Below are positions 16,832 through 24,586 of a stretch of DNA of 64,000 nt, piece after piece. The notes under the pieces were generated by a model, which saw only the letters and a list, made by a program, of their open reading frames with translations, was not told where the DNA came from and made no database searches. The DNA comes from CAYXLI01 sp964464925 (GTDB lineage Bacteria > Acidobacteriota > Terriglobia > Bryobacterales > Bryobacteraceae). How positions within the stretch are numbered: position 1 is the first letter of the stretch; the number at the start of each line of letters is the position of its first letter. The position numbers and the translations under genes are program-made. Location: positions 1-64,000 of the forward strand of contig CAYXLI010000015.1 in the NCBI GenBank assembly GCA_964464925.1, read 5' to 3'.

Positions 16832-17458
16832 ATGCCGTTCGAACTGAATGCCGCGGAAATGCGCATACTGCGGAGCCTGCGCACGCCCGATCAGATCCAG
16901 CGCTTTCTTGATGACGATGTAGCGTATAACAAGGAGCCTGAGGGGCCGACCTGCCGCTCGCCGCGGCGCGTGTTGCGGGACCGCGTGGCGCACTGTATGG
17001 AAGGGGCGATGCTTGCGGCCGCTGCGCTCCGGGTACAAGGATTTCCTCCGCTGCTTGTGGATCTCGAGGCAGTACGGGATGACGATCATGTGCTTGCGGT
17101 ATATCAACGCAACAGGGCTTGGGGTGCGATAGCGCAATCAAACTACTCGGGCCTGCGATTTCGCGAGCCGGTGTTCCGGACGATCCGTGAACTGGTGGTG
17201 TCTTACTTCGAGCATTACTACAACCTCGAAGGCGAGAAGACGCTGCGCGGATATTCACTCCCAGTCCGGTTGGACAAATTGGATTCGTACGAATGGATGA
17301 CCGCCGAGCAGGATGTCTGGTTCGTGCCGCAATTGCTATGTGAGGTTCGGCATTATCCGGTGATCACGCGTGCGATGGAGCGGAGCCTGGCGTCTATGGA
17401 CAGGCGACTTTTTGAAGCCGGCAGATTGCGGATTACGTCTGGTACCACCCTCCGTTAA
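16832..17458 (+). CDS. Transglutaminase-like cysteine hydrolase-fold protein
   Basis: A 208-residue cytoplasmic protein. A Cys at the start of a helix (C55 in RVAHCMEGAMLAAAAL) and a downstream His in DDDHVLAVY (H86) match the Cys-His order of the transglutaminase-like/papain superfamily. A third catalytic residue cannot be placed by eye. The rest contains SNYSGLRFREPVFRT and a Tyr-rich segment EHYYNLEGEKTLRGYS. Reaction unknown. The 3' end overlaps the convergent SDR gene by 26 bases. Confidence 0.65.
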   Translation: MPFELNAAEMRILRSLRTPDQIQRFLDDDVAYNKEPEGPTCRSPRRVLRDRVAHCMEGAMLAAAALRVQGFPPLLVDLEAVRDDDHVLAVYQRNRAWGAIAQSNYSGLRFREPVFRTIRELVVSYFEHYYNLEGEKTLRGYSLPVRLDKLDSYEWMTAEQDVWFVPQLLCEVRHYPVITRAMERSLASMDRRLFEAGRLRITSGTTLR

Positions 17459-18164
17459 CGTGAATGGTCTGGCCGGTGATATAGCCATTGCGAGCCAGCA
17501 TGACCGCAACCGCCGCCGTCTCTTCGGGATCGCCGAACCGGCCGACCGGTATGCGCGCAGGCGTGGCATTGATATTCTGTGTGACCATGTCGGTTTCGAT
17601 TAGCGCGGGCGAGATCGCGTTTGCCGTGATTCCTTCTTTCACAAGATTTGAAGCGTAATAGTGCGTGAGGCCAAGCATGCCCGCCTTCGACGCCGCGTAA
17701 TGCGCTCCGACGACACCGCCGACGTGCGCGGCTACTGAGGAGAGATTGATGATGCGTCCCCACTTTTGTTCGCGCATCAGTGGCAGGACTGCCTGAGTCA
17801 CCAGAAAGCACGACTTTAGATTCACGTCGATGATTTCGTCCCAATCCTGCTCAGTGATTTGTTCCGGCGTCTGGACGCGCGCGATTCCTGCATTGTTCAC
17901 CAGGATATGAACGGACCCGAATTCATTCCGGGTGCGCGCGACTGTCTCTGCGACGGACGGCGCGTGCGAGACATCCGCCTGGACAAGCAGGCAACGGCGG
18001 CCGAGAGACCCGATTTCGGCCGCAGCGCTTTCCGCATCGGCAGTTCGGTTTTTATAGTTGAGCGCGATGTCCGCGCCAGCCCGGGCAAGAGCGATCGCGA
18101 TCGCCCGGCCGATACCACGACTCGCTCCGGTGACAAGGGCTACTCTTCCTTGCAGATCATCCAT
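17433..18164 (-). CDS. Short-chain dehydrogenase/reductase, FabG-like
   Basis: NAD(P)H-dependent oxidoreductase of 243 residues with a classical SDR layout: cofactor motif TGASRGIG (13-20), NNAG (90-93), catalytic Ser near 142, Tyr156 and Lys160 in the YAASK pentad. It resembles 3-oxoacyl-ACP reductase, but no other fatty-acid synthesis gene is nearby, so it could equally act on a sugar or alcohol. It is 36 bases downstream of the SulP gene in the reading direction. Confidence 0.88.
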   Translation of the reverse strand: MDDLQGRVALVTGASRGIGRAIAIALARAGADIALNYKNRTADAESAAAEIGSLGRRCLLVQADVSHAPSVAETVARTRNEFGSVHILVNNAGIARVQTPEQITEQDWDEIIDVNLKSCFLVTQAVLPLMREQKWGRIINLSSVAAHVGGVVGAHYAASKAGMLGLTHYYASNLVKEGITANAISPALIETDMVTQNINATPARIPVGRFGDPEETAAVAVMLARNGYITGQTIHVNGGWYQT

Positions 18165-18200
18165 ACCGATGAGGGTAGCAATCTAGCGGGTGGAACCTGG

Positions 18201-19472
18201 CTACTCAGCTGCCGCGGTCTGCAAGCCGGGTTGCGGAGCGAATTTGTGGTAGAGCCACCGGATCCCGTACATCGAGCAGCCGATTGCAACAGCAGCGACT
18301 GCATTTACCAGCAATACGGCAACGCCGGTGATTAAGAACGCCGCCGCGTCCACGCGACGCATCTTGCTCAGACGCCGCCAGGTGCTCCATTCCAGCAGAC
18401 ACACCCCCACGTAGGCGGTTACGCCGGCCAGGGCGGCCACCGGTATGTGAGATACGAAATCAGCACCCAAGCGCACAAACAGATAGATAAACCCGGCGTG
18501 CAGCAGATTCGACAAACGTGTTGTGCCGCCGCACCGGACATTCGCAAGACTGCGAGCCGGAATGCCTACGCTCATCGGGGCGCCGAACATACCCGCGCAG
18601 ACGTTCGCGATTCCATATGCGCCGAGCTCGGCATCGGCATCCAACGCCTTCATATGCTTGTGGCGCCCGCGGAAATGCTCAACCACGCGCGACGTGATCA
18701 GAAGATTCACAGAAGTCACGAAAGCGAGTGCGAAGGCGGAGGGAAGGACACTGTAAACATCTCCCGGCATCCAGGAGAACCCGGCAAAAGGCGGAAGTGT
18801 CAGCGGCAGTAGTCCGACTTCCCGTTCATGCAGCCCAAACACATTCCCTGCGAAGAATGCGAGCAGCACGCCGAGCAGCGGCGCAGGCAATTTCGAATTG
18901 ATTCGCGCGGTTGCGAAAGCGCCCACAATCACCAGCAGGCCAAGAATCAAGGGACCGCTGCGCGATTCGTTCAGCCGCGACAGTACTTCGAACAACTGGC
19001 CCAACATATTGGAGGATGACGCGTCGATGGGCGTACTGATTCCGAAGATGGTCCGCAACTGCGAGATCACCATCATCGCGCCTATGCCACAAGAAAAACC
19101 GGAAACGACCGCATGCGGGACCTTGGAAATATAACGGCCAAGGCGCATTACACAAAAAGCCATCATGAAAACGGAGGCGACGATAGATACTTTGGCCGCC
19201 CCGCCGATGCCTTGATTTTTCACTGCCAGCGCGATGAAAGGAACGGTCGCGCTGGCAGTGCCCCCGATGAGAACCGGATTGCGTCCTAATACTGCGGTGA
19301 TTGGCGCGGTAAGGATGGAAGTGAATAGGCCAAGCACTGGAGGCAGACCCATGAGGGACGCCATGGCCAGGCCGTAAGGGAGAGCGATGAGAGCTGCAAT
19401 CGCGGCGCCAAACAGGTCGCCCGTGAATTGACGTAGAGAATATCGAGAAATAGACAAAGAGAGCTTGCGCAT
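18201..19472 (-). CDS. SulP family anion transporter without a STAS domain
   Basis: Inner-membrane anion transporter (423 residues, about 12-14 spans). The SulP signature is visible in GDLFGAAIAALIALPYGLAMA, with GLFTSILTAPITAVLGRNPVLIGGTAS after it. The protein ends soon after the last span (WLYHKFAPQPG...), so the usual cytoplasmic C-terminal STAS domain is missing. Family members move sulfate, bicarbonate or organic anions. Start is followed at once by a basic N-terminus (MRKLSLSISRYS). Confidence 0.85.
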   Translation of the reverse strand: MRKLSLSISRYSLRQFTGDLFGAAIAALIALPYGLAMASLMGLPPVLGLFTSILTAPITAVLGRNPVLIGGTASATVPFIALAVKNQGIGGAAKVSIVASVFMMAFCVMRLGRYISKVPHAVVSGFSCGIGAMMVISQLRTIFGISTPIDASSSNMLGQLFEVLSRLNESRSGPLILGLLVIVGAFATARINSKLPAPLLGVLLAFFAGNVFGLHEREVGLLPLTLPPFAGFSWMPGDVYSVLPSAFALAFVTSVNLLITSRVVEHFRGRHKHMKALDADAELGAYGIANVCAGMFGAPMSVGIPARSLANVRCGGTTRLSNLLHAGFIYLFVRLGADFVSHIPVAALAGVTAYVGVCLLEWSTWRRLSKMRRVDAAAFLITGVAVLLVNAVAAVAIGCSMYGIRWLYHKFAPQPGLQTAAAE

Positions 19473-19532
19473 AGTGTGAGTACCGACAAGCGCTCTACTG
19501 GGAGCATCTCACTCCGGGAGATGTTTGATAAA

Positions 19533-19569
19533 GAAAAAATGCGCGTACCCCCGCGACGGCGGCACGCGC
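19533..19569 (-). terminator. Rho-independent terminator after the Tat aminotransferase gene
   Basis: On the minus strand the arms GCGCGT (19569-19564) and ACGCGC (19546-19541) form a perfect six-pair stem, extended by further G/C pairs, and are followed by ATTTTTTC. It lies 12 bases past the aminotransferase stop. This is the clearest intrinsic terminator in the window. Confidence 0.75.
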
Positions 19570-19580
19570 CTGGAAGTACT

Positions 19581-20732
19581 TTAGGCCATGACCTTGAGAA
19601 ACGCGGACTTGAACTTTTCCATGTCGTCCCGGGTGCCGACCGATACGCGGACGTAAGTGGGCCATGACGGCCAAACGCGGCCGATGTATACCTTCTCCTT
19701 CGCCATCGCATCGATGATTTCGCGGCCGGGGCGCTTCACGTCCACCATAAACTTATTGCTCTCCGAGCGGACGAATGTGAAGTTGTGCTTGTCGAGGAAG
19801 GCGAACACGTCTTCACGGACGTCGCCGATGATCTTACGGCGCTCCGGCACCAGGCTCTTCACCTTCAGGCTTGCGTTCGCGCCGACCATGCCGGTCACAG
19901 GCATGGCACCGGCGCCGTATCCCTGTAGTTTCTGCAGCAGATCCGGACGGCCGATGGCAGCTCCAGCGCGGAGGCCCGCCATTCCGTACAGCTTGGAGAA
20001 GGTCCTGAGAATAATGAGGTCTTTGTCTGCCGCAACCAGATCCGTGCCGGGTACGGCATTCTTCGAGAGGTGAACGTACGCTTCGTCCAGAATCAGAATC
20101 GATCCGGCCGGCTTGTTGGCCAGCAGCCATTCTATGTCGGACCGTGACGTGAGCGTGCCTGTAGGATTGTTGGGATTGCAGATGTAAATTGCACCTGGGT
20201 TCGGGCTGGCCGCCGCCATCTGTTTTACATCGTGCGCGTAGTCTTTGGTCAGCGGCACTTGAATGAACTTGGCGCCAACGAACTGCGCAGCGCGCTGCCC
20301 GGCCTCATATCCGGGATCACCCATGACGAGCGGCTTGTCCGGGCCGGTGAACGCAAGCACCGATCGATGCAGAGGGTCACTGGAGCCCGCGAAAGGCAGC
20401 ACATAGCTTGGCTTTACGCCTTCCACGTCCGCCAGGGTCTTGGCGAAGCTGAATGTTTCCTCATACATATAGCGGCCCCCCTTTTTCACCACGCTGTAAA
20501 TGGCTTCAGCGGCTTCCGGGCAGGGGCCGAGAGGATTCTCGTTCGCGTTGATCTTTACGGCGTCGGGCGGCATTGGCCCGTTCAACATCGAGAGCTGGGC
20601 CATGGCCGATTCGTTGTAGAACGGCAAGGCGGCGCCAGCGGCAAGCATGGAAGTAATCCGGCCGAGACTCCGGCGGGTGAAGCCCCGCTTGAGGAAGTCT
20701 TTGATTTGTTCGTTGTTGAATTCTTGCTGCAT
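19581..20732 (-). CDS. Tat-exported HisC-like PLP aminotransferase
   Basis: Fold-type I aminotransferase of the histidinol-phosphate aminotransferase group (383 residues). PLP motifs are ANENPLGP near the N-terminus, CNPNNPTG (185-192), DEAYVH with the PLP-binding Asp, and the Schiff-base Lys247 in RTFSKLYGMAGLRAG. The N-terminus carries FTRRSLGRITSMLAAGAALP, a twin-arginine signal, so the enzyme should work in the periplasm, unlike biosynthetic HisC. No his genes are near. SD GGGAG precedes the start. It ends at a good terminator and lies downstream of the TonB receptor on the same strand. Natural substrate unknown. Confidence 0.88.
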   Translation of the reverse strand: MQQEFNNEQIKDFLKRGFTRRSLGRITSMLAAGAALPFYNESAMAQLSMLNGPMPPDAVKINANENPLGPCPEAAEAIYSVVKKGGRYMYEETFSFAKTLADVEGVKPSYVLPFAGSSDPLHRSVLAFTGPDKPLVMGDPGYEAGQRAAQFVGAKFIQVPLTKDYAHDVKQMAAASPNPGAIYICNPNNPTGTLTSRSDIEWLLANKPAGSILILDEAYVHLSKNAVPGTDLVAADKDLIILRTFSKLYGMAGLRAGAAIGRPDLLQKLQGYGAGAMPVTGMVGANASLKVKSLVPERRKIIGDVREDVFAFLDKHNFTFVRSESNKFMVDVKRPGREIIDAMAKEKVYIGRVWPSWPTYVRVSVGTRDDMEKFKSAFLKVMA

Positions 20733-20882
20733 GCAATCTCCCTTATCGATACCTAACTGCGCTGAACGAAGGGCCGGGGCGTACCCGATCCCTTCAGGTT
20801 AGCGAAAATTCCGGCTCGCGTTTGCAACCCGGAGTCACGAGCTGCCGAGAAGAAGACCTCGGTTTGCACCTGAAAATAACGA

Positions 20883-20917
20883 CCGCTGCGCCCTCGCACT
20901 CCAACCTGGCGTAGCGG
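20883..20917 (-). terminator. Hairpin just after the TonB receptor stop, possible terminator
   Basis: On the minus strand CCGCT-a-CGCC and GGCG-c-AGCGG form a nine-pair stem with one mismatch and a 15-base loop, starting 7 bases after the stop codon. The following TCGTTATTTTC is only moderately T-rich. The rest of the 192-base gap to the aminotransferase holds another short hairpin (CCGAG/CTCGG) and no gene. Confidence 0.4.
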
Positions 20918-20924
20918 TTTTCCT

Positions 20925-23900
20925 CTAAAACGACAAGCGAAGTGCGAGTTGCAACTGCCTCGAGAAGTTCGCCTGAGAAGTGATGGTCCCGAAAGAACTC
21001 GACCCGAAGGAGGTGTTGGGACCATAGAACAGCGGCGTGTTGAACGCATTCAATGCCTCGCAGCGGAATTGCGCCTTGAAGCTTTCCCGGATCGCTATGT
21101 TCTTGAACATCGAAATATCCCAGTTCTTCTGCCCGGGGCCACGCATATTGATGGTGCGGCTCACGTTGCCGAAGGTGAACTGAGGAGCTTGGGAAAATGC
21201 GGCCGGGTTGATGTAGCCACCCAGGCGGCTTTCCAGATCGCCGCTCGTTTGCGGCGAAACTCCAGTGGCGTTCGGACGCTGGCTCGCATAGCCGAATCCG
21301 GAATTGAAGTTCGTGCTCTGGCTGATCTGTAGCGGGAAACCGGTCTGGAATACAGACACGGTGTTCAAGGACCAGCCGCCCACTAGATATTCGATGGGGC
21401 CGCCCTTGCTTAGGTACGGTTTGCCCTTACCAAACGGCAGCTCATAAGAAAAACTCGTGGCCCAGCGGAAGGGCGAATCGATGTTGGAGAAGGCATATTC
21501 CGCGCCCGGATCATAAGGATTCTGAGGCCCCTTATTACCGCCATTCAGAGTGTTGCCGGGGCCACCGCCGGATGCGTCTTTGTTACGCGACCAGGTAAAG
21601 GTGGAAAGGAACGTCAGCCCATGGCTGAAACGCTTTTGGGCTTTCAACACCAGCGAGTCATACCGGGCCTTGTTGTAATCGCTGAACTGTTTGTTCAGCG
21701 CGCCGAAGGTGGGGAAGGGCAGCAGCAACTGGTACTGCGTCACGTTTGCCGACCCGATCACGCCAACGCCGCCTCTGCCGAAGTAAGGGTTGGCTACTGA
21801 CCTCGTCAACGCCGAACCCAATCCCAGCAGGCTCGGATCGAGCGCATTCAGATTGATGTTCGCCGCGCCGAGTGTGAGGTGCTTGGAACGCGAGCCGACG
21901 TAAGCCACTTCGGTCGCGATCCCGAACGGGATCTCGCGCTGAACATCGAACGAGAACTGCTGGACGTAAGGCGAGCGAGCCTGCGGATCCACTAGCGTCA
22001 CGCTCTGCCCGATCCCGGTCGCCGCGCCGGCGCTCGTCGCCACCGGCTGCAAAATGCCTGTCGGGAAAGGATTCGTCAGAGAACCCGCCGGAGTCACGTT
22101 GTTGTCAGTCGATGCTATATAAGGAGTCGCCTGGTTGAATCCCACGGTTGCGATCGGTGCGCCCAGAGCGAACTGAGGCGCGAAGTAGATCCCGTAGCCG
22201 CCGCGGAACACTGTTTTAGAGTTTGCGTTGTAGGCGAATCCGAACCGCGGTCCCCACTTGTTGTCATACGGATTGCCGACCGAAGTCTTGCCATTTCCGG
22301 CATACTGCAGAATGCCCTTGGCTCCTAGCGGATTTGTCGCATTCGCATCGAAACCCGTAATGATACCGTTGTTGTTTTCCTGCAGGCCTGCCTCATGCTC
22401 CCAGCGGAGCCCCATGTTCAGCGTCAGCTTCGGATTCAGGCGGAAATCATCCTGGACGTAGAGTCCATAGTAGTTTGCAAACTGAGTCAGCTTCGTGGAA
22501 GTGTAGATTGTGCCACTCGCCGGATAGCCAAGGAGCAGGTCGGCCAGGTCCGCACCGCCAGTGCCTGCGCTGGTGGGGGCCGACTTGGTGAAGATGCCGT
22601 TGAAAGCGTAACCACCGCCGGCGTTGTTCGCATCGTTGCCCGCCGTGATAATTTTGCGGAAGTCGAAACCAGCCTTGATGCTATGCCGTCCGATAAACTT
22701 CGATGCACTAGCCGAGAAGTTTTTGGAAGCGTGCACGTAGAACGAGTTGTTATCGTCCACGCCCAACGAGTACAGATTGCTCATGGAAACGTATGGGAAC
22801 TGTGCCAGCGCCTTCGGAACCTGGTTCACGAAGCTCTGTGCAAAACCCAAGCTGGCGAGGTCAAAGCCCTGGCTGGCGTTATAGCTATAGTTCGGGAACC
22901 TGTTGAAACCGTATCGCAAAGCCACCACCGTAGTAGGATTCACGGTGAGTAATGTATTTACCGCCGTCGCGTCTACGCGGCGCTGCAGGCGCCACTGGTT
23001 GGGGCTCGACACCGTGGGAAATTCGGTAGTGCCGGGCTCTAGCGAGAAGTAGCGCAGGTAGCTGGCACTTACGCGCCACCACGCCGTGATGTCCTGGTCG
23101 ATCTTCCCGGTGTACTGCGCCGCGCGGCTGGGCAGTTTGCCGGGGGCCGGCAGGTTGTTTGCGCCATAGTAGGCACCAGCCGCGCCGGTTTCCATCGATT
23201 TTGCGATTGCCAAGCCGACCAGGTTTAGCCGGCTGGCCGGAATTACATTGCCGGAAAATGGCTGGCGAACTCCGCCCACGGTGTTGAGCGGATCATAGAT
23301 TGTCAGCAGAGAGCCGCTCTTTGCGAAGCTCTTCGAAAAATCCCCTGCCTTCTCCAATGCCGTGGGCGCGGCGAAAGTGGAAGAAGAAGACTGCGTGTCG
23401 TCGTAGTGCTCGAAACCGAGATTGAAAAAGGTCTTGTTCCTCCCGTCATATACTTTCGGGATCCAGATACGCCCGCCAAAGCTGGCGCCCCACGTCGAGT
23501 TAGGCTGGTCCGTAATCGGAACCCCTGAAGCATTATTGAAGAAGCTGTTCGCGTCCCAGTCCGTGCGTCGCAAGTGTCCGTACAAAGAGCCGTGATATTG
23601 ATTCGTTCCGGAGCGCATCAGTGTGTTGAACATGCCGCCGCCGGTACGCGCCATTTCAGCGTCATACGTGTTCGCCTGCACCTTCACTTCCTGAACCGCT
23701 TCGAGCGTCGGGATGATGATGGCGCGGTTATTGGCATCCGTGACCGGAACACCGTCAATCAAATAACTGTTGCCACGAACCGGACCGCCCGCAATCGAGA
23801 TTTGGGAAGACCCGCTCTGATCTTGCATGCGGTTGTATGCCGGATTGCCCACCGGCATCACGTTCTGCACCAGCTTGGACATCATGAACGGGTTGCGCCC

Positions 23901-24365
23901 CAGGTTCGGAAGTTCGGTCAACTGGCGATTGTCCAGCACTTGCCCCTGCGAGGCGTTCGCGGATTCAACCAGCGGAACCTCTTCGGTCACCATGACGCTT
24001 TGGGTCACTTCGCCAACTTCCAATTTGGCGTCGAGCGACAACTGCTGCTGCGTTCCCACCATTACAGCTTTTCGTTCGAATTTCTTGAAGCCGGGCGTCT
24101 CTACGGAAAGCGTGTAGCTCGCCGGAACCACTTCTGTGAACACGTATTCCCCGGCACCGGTAGAAACGGTCGAGCGCATTTCGCCGGTTCCCTCTGCGGT
24201 GAGAGATACCTTGGCTCCCGAGACCGCCCCGCCGTTCTGATCGTACACAGTGCCGCGAAGTGCGCCGTAGTACGACTGACCGAACAGACCAAGCGAACTA
24301 AGCACGAATACACTTAGGGCCGAAAAAGAACAACAAAGTAAACTAACACGTGAGCGAGCTTTCAT
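20925..24365 (-). CDS. TonB-dependent outer-membrane receptor, Oar-like, with carboxypeptidase-regulatory-like N-terminus
   Basis: A 1146-residue outer-membrane protein. A signal peptide (about 1-30) is followed by a carboxypeptidase-regulatory-like beta-sandwich (about 33-115: GALRGTVYDQNGGAVSGAKV). A TonB plug region comes next (about 125-235, with a GGPVRGNSYLIDGVPV-type segment), then a large beta-barrel ending in Phe (LQLALRLSF). Such proteins are highly expanded in Solibacter and bind large substrates such as peptides or polysaccharides. The strong SD (GGAGA) sits just after a predicted structured leader. No SusD partner is present. The exported aminotransferase is immediately downstream. 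Confidence 0.92.
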   Translation of the reverse strand: MKARSRVSLLCCSFSALSVFVLSSLGLFGQSYYGALRGTVYDQNGGAVSGAKVSLTAEGTGEMRSTVSTGAGEYVFTEVVPASYTLSVETPGFKKFERKAVMVGTQQQLSLDAKLEVGEVTQSVMVTEEVPLVESANASQGQVLDNRQLTELPNLGRNPFMMSKLVQNVMPVGNPAYNRMQDQSGSSQISIAGGPVRGNSYLIDGVPVTDANNRAIIIPTLEAVQEVKVQANTYDAEMARTGGGMFNTLMRSGTNQYHGSLYGHLRRTDWDANSFFNNASGVPITDQPNSTWGASFGGRIWIPKVYDGRNKTFFNLGFEHYDDTQSSSSTFAAPTALEKAGDFSKSFAKSGSLLTIYDPLNTVGGVRQPFSGNVIPASRLNLVGLAIAKSMETGAAGAYYGANNLPAPGKLPSRAAQYTGKIDQDITAWWRVSASYLRYFSLEPGTTEFPTVSSPNQWRLQRRVDATAVNTLLTVNPTTVVALRYGFNRFPNYSYNASQGFDLASLGFAQSFVNQVPKALAQFPYVSMSNLYSLGVDDNNSFYVHASKNFSASASKFIGRHSIKAGFDFRKIITAGNDANNAGGGYAFNGIFTKSAPTSAGTGGADLADLLLGYPASGTIYTSTKLTQFANYYGLYVQDDFRLNPKLTLNMGLRWEHEAGLQENNNGIITGFDANATNPLGAKGILQYAGNGKTSVGNPYDNKWGPRFGFAYNANSKTVFRGGYGIYFAPQFALGAPIATVGFNQATPYIASTDNNVTPAGSLTNPFPTGILQPVATSAGAATGIGQSVTLVDPQARSPYVQQFSFDVQREIPFGIATEVAYVGSRSKHLTLGAANINLNALDPSLLGLGSALTRSVANPYFGRGGVGVIGSANVTQYQLLLPFPTFGALNKQFSDYNKARYDSLVLKAQKRFSHGLTFLSTFTWSRNKDASGGGPGNTLNGGNKGPQNPYDPGAEYAFSNIDSPFRWATSFSYELPFGKGKPYLSKGGPIEYLVGGWSLNTVSVFQTGFPLQISQSTNFNSGFGYASQRPNATGVSPQTSGDLESRLGGYINPAAFSQAPQFTFGNVSRTINMRGPGQKNWDISMFKNIAIRESFKAQFRCEALNAFNTPLFYGPNTSFGSSSFGTITSQANFSRQLQLALRLSF

Positions 24366-24382
24366 TCACATCTCCTGAATTC

Positions 24383-24457
24383 TTGGCGTTCACCAGAGAG
24401 GGTCTGGTGTTTCATCAGGCTTCAGTGCCTGTGTCTCCATCGCGGAGACATCGCCAA
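24383..24457 (-). ncRNA. Predicted four-way-junction RNA in the leader of the TonB receptor
   Basis: Read on the minus strand: UUGGCG (24457-24452) pairs with CGCCAA (24388-24383) and encloses three perfect hairpins. These are UGUCUCC-GCGAU-GGAGACA (24450-24432), CAGGC-ACUGAA-GCCUG (24431-24416) and CACCAGA-CCCUC-UCUGGUG (24409-24391). Twenty-five Watson-Crick pairs fit in 75 bases, with junction strands A, none, AUGAAA and AA. The closing helix ends seven bases before the SD, well placed to control translation. I do not recognise it as a known riboswitch class. Confidence 0.6.
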
Positions 24458-24563
24458 CACGGGCGTGAACGAAACTTGAGGGTTCGCGCGAGACGAACGT
24501 TTCTGAAAGTTTAATGCATACGGAACGGCATTGTCCAGAGGCAAACAGCTTGAGATGTTTACT

Positions 24564-24585
24564 GTAACGAGCGCGTTACGCGTAA
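24564..24585. promoter_or_regulatory. Overlapping palindromes between GT39 and TonB receptor genes
   Basis: GTAACG-AGCG-CGTTAC (24564-24579) is a perfect 6-4-6 inverted repeat, and TTACGCGTAA (24576-24585) is a perfect 10-bp palindrome overlapping it. They lie at the end of the GT39 gene, about 200 bases before the TonB start. Candidate operator or weak terminator; no T-run follows. Confidence 0.3.
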
Positions 24586-24586
24586 G

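Noticed and set aside
23574..24317. 247-codon plus-strand frame
   Set aside because: Antisense to the TonB receptor N-terminal region; no SD and shadow-like composition.
24405..24425. CUGAUGA string in the TonB leader, as in hammerhead ribozymes
   Set aside because: The CUG is paired in a hairpin, and no GAAA follows the next stem; the hammerhead core cannot form.
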